Source of the DNA: Sphingobium bisphenolivorans
Lineage (GTDB): Bacteria > Pseudomonadota > Alphaproteobacteria > Sphingomonadales > Sphingomonadaceae
Length of the DNA: 64,000 bases
Assembly (NCBI RefSeq): GCF_000412635.1
Contig: NZ_ASTG01000019.1
Span: 62,001 to 126,000 of the forward strand
Reading direction: 5' to 3'
Below are positions 60,406 through 64,000 of this stretch, one piece after another (the stretch's first letter is position 1; each line of letters starts with the position of its first letter). The notes beneath the pieces were generated by a model that had not been told where the DNA came from, ran no database searches, and saw nothing but the letters and a program-made list of their open reading frames with translations. The translations under genes were made by a program, and so were the position numbers.

Positions 60406-61101
60406 ATGTCGCCCTTCGCTGCAGCCGAGTCTGCCCGCCTCGCCCGCCCGCTGCCCGATCCGGTCAGGGCGGTCATCTTCGACATGGACGGCACGCTGCT
60501 CGATACAGAAGCGTTGCACAAGCGAACCATGGCGCAGGCCAGCGCAGCGCTGGGCTGGCCGCTGACGGAGGAGATGCTGCTCGGCATGGTGGGCATTCCA
60601 CGGCATGAGAACCGCGAGATGCTTGCCCGTCTGCTTGGTCCGGGCTTTCCGCTGGAACGCTTCTATGCGGAGAGCGATGTGCTGTTCGAAGCGGCGTTGC
60701 ACGAGGAAGTGCCTTTTCGTCCCGGTGCGCAGGCGGCGCTCGCCGCGATTGCCACGGCGGGCATCCGTATGGCGATCGCCACTTCCACCAGTACACCTTT
60801 CGCGCAGGAGCGGCTGGCAAGGGCAGGCATCCTGTCCTGCTTCGACGTGGTGATCACGCGCAATGACGTCGCCCGCGCCAAGCCCGATCCAGAGCCCTAT
60901 CTGCTCGCGGCGAGCAGGCTGGACGTCGCCGTTCACGACGCGGTGGCGGTGGAGGACAGCTATGCTGGCGTTCGATCGGCGAGCGCGGCCGGAATCCCGA
61001 CGATCATGGTGCCCGATCTGCTCCCACCGACCGAGCAAGAGCTGCGTGCGGTGACGGCGGTGCTGCCAAGTCTGGATGCGCTTGCGGCGTTGATCCTCTA
61101 A
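60406..61101 (+). CDS. HAD-superfamily phosphatase (phosphoglucomutase/phosphoglycolate phosphatase-like)
   Basis: A 231-residue HAD hydrolase. Motif I is FDMDGTLLD (nucleophile D26, D28), motif II the Thr/Ser in ATSTSTP, motif III lysine in RAKPDPEPYL and motif IV in AVEDSYAG. A helical cap lies between motifs I and II, so it is subfamily IA. I chose the ATG at 60406 with GGAAGG seven bases upstream. Substrate not identifiable; sugar phosphates are usual. Confidence 0.9.
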   Translation: MSPFAAAESARLARPLPDPVRAVIFDMDGTLLDTEALHKRTMAQASAALGWPLTEEMLLGMVGIPRHENREMLARLLGPGFPLERFYAESDVLFEAALHEEVPFRPGAQAALAAIATAGIRMAIATSTSTPFAQERLARAGILSCFDVVITRNDVARAKPDPEPYLLAASRLDVAVHDAVAVEDSYAGVRSASAAGIPTIMVPDLLPPTEQELRAVTAVLPSLDALAALIL

Positions 61102-61222
61102 AGCCTCCCGCCGCGCCACTCCCGCCACCTGTCGCAATTTTCTTGCGCCTGTTCATCTTATCGGAATGGAGCGGCGGTCAGGGGAATTGGCATTGCGCTT
61201 GGGGGAAGGCCGGACAGGAGAC

Positions 61223-63631
61223 ATGCGGCTGTCGTTCGCTAAGATGAAATGGAGCGGCGCACTTGGCCGCGCCATGGGGCTCGGTCTGGTATCCCCGCTG
61301 ACATGGGCTGCCGAAAGCGCACCCTTTGAACTCAGCGGTCCTGCGCTGCGCATCACCGTCACGCGGGGCAGAGAGGTGCTGCCCATCGCGCAGGTACCCA
61401 CGCTGGCCGAGGGCGACAAGCTGTCGATCAAGGCCGATCTGCCGGAGGATCAGGGCGCGCGCTTCGTGATGCTTTCCGCCTTTTTGCGCGGCGCGACCAA
61501 TCCGCCGCCCAAAGATTGGATCGGCACCGCCGAAACCTGGAAGAAGAAGGCGAAGGACAACAGCCTGACGCTGACCGTACCCAAGGGTGCGCGCCAGATG
61601 ACGCTGTTCCTGGTTCCCGACACCGGCGGCGCCGAGGGGGCCATCTCCGACGCCGTGCGCGGCAAGCCCGGCGAGTTCATCCGCGCGACGCAGGAACTTA
61701 ATCAGGCTTCGCTCGACCGGTCACGGCTCGATGCCTTCATGGCCGCGATCCGCGCGCAGGAAAACAGTCACCCCGAATATCTTCGGTCGGTCGCTCCGGC
61801 GCTCGCCCGCAGCCTCTCGATGAAGCTCAATGAGGAATGCCTGTCGAAGGTGGTGGAACTGCAAGCCTCCTGTCTGCTCGACAATCGCGCCTCGCTGGTT
61901 CTGTCGGACGTGCACAGCAGTTCGCTGACCGAGACGCTGACCGGCGCGCCCACCGACCTTGCCCTGCAACTGAGTTCGACGCGGGAGGCGGGGGCGGGCT
62001 TCTACAGCCCCTATATCGCGGTCGTCCGCGACGTCGCGAAAATCTTTGGTGCGTTCAGCAATCCGGAGTTCGACTATCTGCCGACGCTGGGGTTGCGCCG
62101 GGGCGAGGGCCTGTCGCTGCTGCTGAACGCGGCGCCGTCTTTCCAGAAGCCCAAGTCCGTGCTGGTCATCGGCATGCCCGCGATAGAAGCCGACAGCCCG
62201 CCCCGCCTGCGCAGCGGCGCCGCTGGCCCGATCTGCGCGGCCCGGCCGGGCGTCGTGTTGCCTGTCGAGGGCGCGCCGCTCATCTATTCGACCGCCTACG
62301 CCCGGCAAATGATGGTGAGGCTGACGGCGGCGGGAGGCCAGACGCTCGATCTGCCGGTCGAGCCACGCGCCGATCGCGGCGGCTATGTGCTGCAGGGCGG
62401 CGAACCGCTAGCCGAACCCTTTCGGGGTTCGGTGAAGGGGCATCTGTTCGGCCAATGGGGCTTCGAACGCTTCGAGGGCCCGGATTTCGAGCTGCAATTG
62501 CCCGGCATGTCTGGTTGGAAACCCGTGGGCGACGCGCCGGCCCTGGTGGTCGGGCGCGACAATGCGCTAACCCTGGCGGGCGAGGCGCCGGCTTGCGTCG
62601 AGTCCGTCATTATCCGGCAGGGGGAAGCTCCGCCGCAATCGCTCGGCTGGAAAGTGCAGGGATCGGACAAGCTCGCGCTCACCCTGCCCTTGGTCGATCG
62701 CCAGCCGGGGGACATCAGGCTTGAGATCAAATATCAGGGCGTTGCAACCCCATCGGTCCTAGCATTGCAAGCTTATGCTCAGGCGAGCAGGCTCGATCGG
62801 CTGCGCATCCATGCCGGCGACACGACAGCGACGCTGTCGGGGCAGCGGCTGGATCAGGTCGAGGCGGTGGAACTGGCCGGCATGCGGCTGTTGCCTGACG
62901 GCCTGACTCGTGACGGAACGGTCGACCGCCTGCGGCTGACGACGAAGGGGGAGGGCGCGCCCCTGAAGGTCGGAGACAAGGCAGCGGCCCGCGTTCGGCT
63001 TAGGGACGGCCGCTCGGCAAGCCTTACCGCCGTTGTTGAAGACCCCCGGCCACGTGTGACCCTGCTGAGCAAAAGCATCACGCCGGGCGCAGGCGCCGCG
63101 CTGACGCTGCCGGGCGAGGATGTGCTGCCCGACGATGGGCGGCTGGTCTTCTCGGTACGGGCCGAACAGGGCGGCGCGCTGCGCCCCGGCGATGCGATCG
63201 AAGTGGCGGCAGAGCAGGGGGAGGGTAAATCCGTGCGGCTCTCGAGCGGCTCGCATTGGCGGCTTTCGGCTCCGGGCGTCGGGATAGCCACGTTGGACGC
63301 TGGGCTGCTCGCGCCATCGGCAGGGCCGCTGCACTTCCGGCTGGTTCGGGGCGCCGAGGCTGGTGACTGGCAACCGCTCGTGACGCTGGCCCGCCTTCCC
63401 CATATAGAGGCAGTGACCTGCGCGCAGGAGAGCTGCACGATCAAGGGCCGCGATCTCTTCCTCATCGACGCGGTGGCGTCCGCGCCCAGCTTCCACAAGG
63501 CCACCCCTGTTGCGCAAGGTTTCACTGGTTCGTCCCTCTCCGTCTCCGCACCCCAGGACGGCAAACTTTATATCCGCTTGAGGGACGCGGGGTCGGTGCC
63601 CGTGGTTTTGCGCACCGCTCCGGCAGGCTGA
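61223..63631 (+). CDS. Large exported protein of unknown function
   Basis: About 802 residues with an N-terminal signal-like region (LGRAMGLGLVSPLTWAAESA). No catalytic motif or known domain is evident. The first 150 residues look globular; residues 190-350 carry Cys pairs (EECLSK, ASCLL) and the rest is rich in beta strands with many short Ig-like segments (RLSGSHWRLSAPGVGIATLD). AGGAG lies two bases before the ATG at 61223; an ATG at 61166 has none. It stands alone between the HAD gene and an aldo/keto reductase. An extracellular or periplasmic scaffold role is possible but unsupported. Confidence 0.75.
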   Translation: MRLSFAKMKWSGALGRAMGLGLVSPLTWAAESAPFELSGPALRITVTRGREVLPIAQVPTLAEGDKLSIKADLPEDQGARFVMLSAFLRGATNPPPKDWIGTAETWKKKAKDNSLTLTVPKGARQMTLFLVPDTGGAEGAISDAVRGKPGEFIRATQELNQASLDRSRLDAFMAAIRAQENSHPEYLRSVAPALARSLSMKLNEECLSKVVELQASCLLDNRASLVLSDVHSSSLTETLTGAPTDLALQLSSTREAGAGFYSPYIAVVRDVAKIFGAFSNPEFDYLPTLGLRRGEGLSLLLNAAPSFQKPKSVLVIGMPAIEADSPPRLRSGAAGPICAARPGVVLPVEGAPLIYSTAYARQMMVRLTAAGGQTLDLPVEPRADRGGYVLQGGEPLAEPFRGSVKGHLFGQWGFERFEGPDFELQLPGMSGWKPVGDAPALVVGRDNALTLAGEAPACVESVIIRQGEAPPQSLGWKVQGSDKLALTLPLVDRQPGDIRLEIKYQGVATPSVLALQAYAQASRLDRLRIHAGDTTATLSGQRLDQVEAVELAGMRLLPDGLTRDGTVDRLRLTTKGEGAPLKVGDKAAARVRLRDGRSASLTAVVEDPRPRVTLLSKSITPGAGAALTLPGEDVLPDDGRLVFSVRAEQGGALRPGDAIEVAAEQGEGKSVRLSSGSHWRLSAPGVGIATLDAGLLAPSAGPLHFRLVRGAEAGDWQPLVTLARLPHIEAVTCAQESCTIKGRDLFLIDAVASAPSFHKATPVAQGFTGSSLSVSAPQDGKLYIRLRDAGSVPVVLRTAPAG

Positions 63632-63691
63632 TGGCTCGGCTGCAGAGGAATTGGGCTGGGATCGCCGTGCCGATGTGACTAAAGCGCGCAG

Positions 63692-64000
63692 ATGAACAGC
63701 ACATTGCCCACCCGTACACTGGGTCCTCTGACCGTCTCTGCCATCGGCCTTGGCTGCATGAATTTGAGCCACGCCTACCTGCCGCGACCGGAGCCGGAGC
63801 AAGCGGAGCGGCTGTTGCTGCATGCGCTCGATCGGGGCGTGACCTTCTTCGACACGGCCGCTCTCTACGGCTTTGGCGCTAACGAGGAATTACTCGGCCG
63901 GACGCTAATGCGCCGCCGGAACGAATTCATCCTGGCGAGCAAGTGCGTCCTCGCGGAGATCGACGGCAAGCGCGGGTTGGACGGTTCGCCCCCCGCCATC
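63692..64000 (+). CDS. Aldo/keto reductase (3' end beyond window)
   Basis: The frame is open from ATG 63692 to the right edge (103 codons). The AKR signature is clear: LGPLTVSAIGLGCMNLSH, then GVTFFDTAALYGFGANEELLG, which contains the catalytic Asp and Tyr, and a KCVLAE segment with the expected Lys region. NADPH-dependent carbonyl reduction is expected; the substrate cannot be read. Confidence 0.88.
   Translation, partial: MNSTLPTRTLGPLTVSAIGLGCMNLSHAYLPRPEPEQAERLLLHALDRGVTFFDTAALYGFGANEELLGRTLMRRRNEFILASKCVLAEIDGKRGLDGSPPAI

Overview
The window is high-GC, gene-dense DNA of an alphaproteobacterium, most likely a sphingomonad (Sphingomonas/Sphingobium group). The supporting signs are a TonB-dependent receptor behind a cobalamin riboswitch, exosortase-A-associated envelope genes, GGAAC-N16/17-CGTT (EcfG-type) promoter candidates, and palindromic repeats that read in frame as the familiar 'SFLRKRESI / WIPALAGTT' peptide. 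This is inference from content; there is no rRNA or other marker gene to fix the species. I found no tRNA, rRNA, CRISPR array, transposase or integrase.

Region by region. 1-4.4 kb: a divergent pair of fusion enzymes (glycosyltransferase-UDP-galactopyranose mutase, cut by the left edge, and GH1 glycosidase-RmlD-like reductase) and two small unknown genes. 4.5-9.3 kb: a tight minus-strand operon (GT61, left-handed beta-helix acyltransferase, AMP-forming acyl ligase, acyl carrier protein, PLP decarboxylase) of the exosortase-A-associated type. 9.7-11 kb: a BLUF photoreceptor diverging from a Crp/Fnr regulator. 11-15 kb: a minus-strand operon of hemerythrin, three small hydrophilic proteins, PncC-like amidase and NAD synthetase behind a good EcfG-type promoter. 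15.2-17.3 kb: type III polyketide synthase plus FAD oxidoreductase.

17.4-49.5 kb is the unusual part. A nearly gapless plus-strand run encodes a TPR-CHAT protease, a CHASE2-adenylate cyclase, a small exported protein, a two-partner secretion pair (TpsB and a Gly-rich 2092-residue TpsA), a five-haem cytochrome, a HbpS/GlcG-type lipoprotein, an outer-membrane barrel and a ten-haem cytochrome with C-terminal LVIVD propeller repeats. Facing it, a minus-strand operon encodes an 841-residue cytosolic protein (FAD/NAD(P) reductase + two cyclic-nucleotide-binding domains + four 4Fe-4S motifs), a multi-pass haem-b-like membrane protein, an FHA-TM-ten-haem cytochrome and a CpdA-like phosphodiesterase. 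A CcmI-like TPR gene diverges from it. The parts form a plausible electron path from cytosol through both membranes, with cAMP made, sensed and perhaps degraded by products of the same locus. That assembly is my inference; the individual domains are directly readable.

49.5-64 kb returns to more ordinary content: cobalamin riboswitch and TonB receptor, a DUF2236 (MpaB-type) protein, a three-domain Aas-type phospholipid acyltransferase/acyl-ACP synthetase with a divergent TetR regulator and a palindromic operator candidate, ilvD, a DUF2189 membrane protein, a HAD phosphatase, a large exported protein of unknown function, and the start of an aldo/keto reductase.
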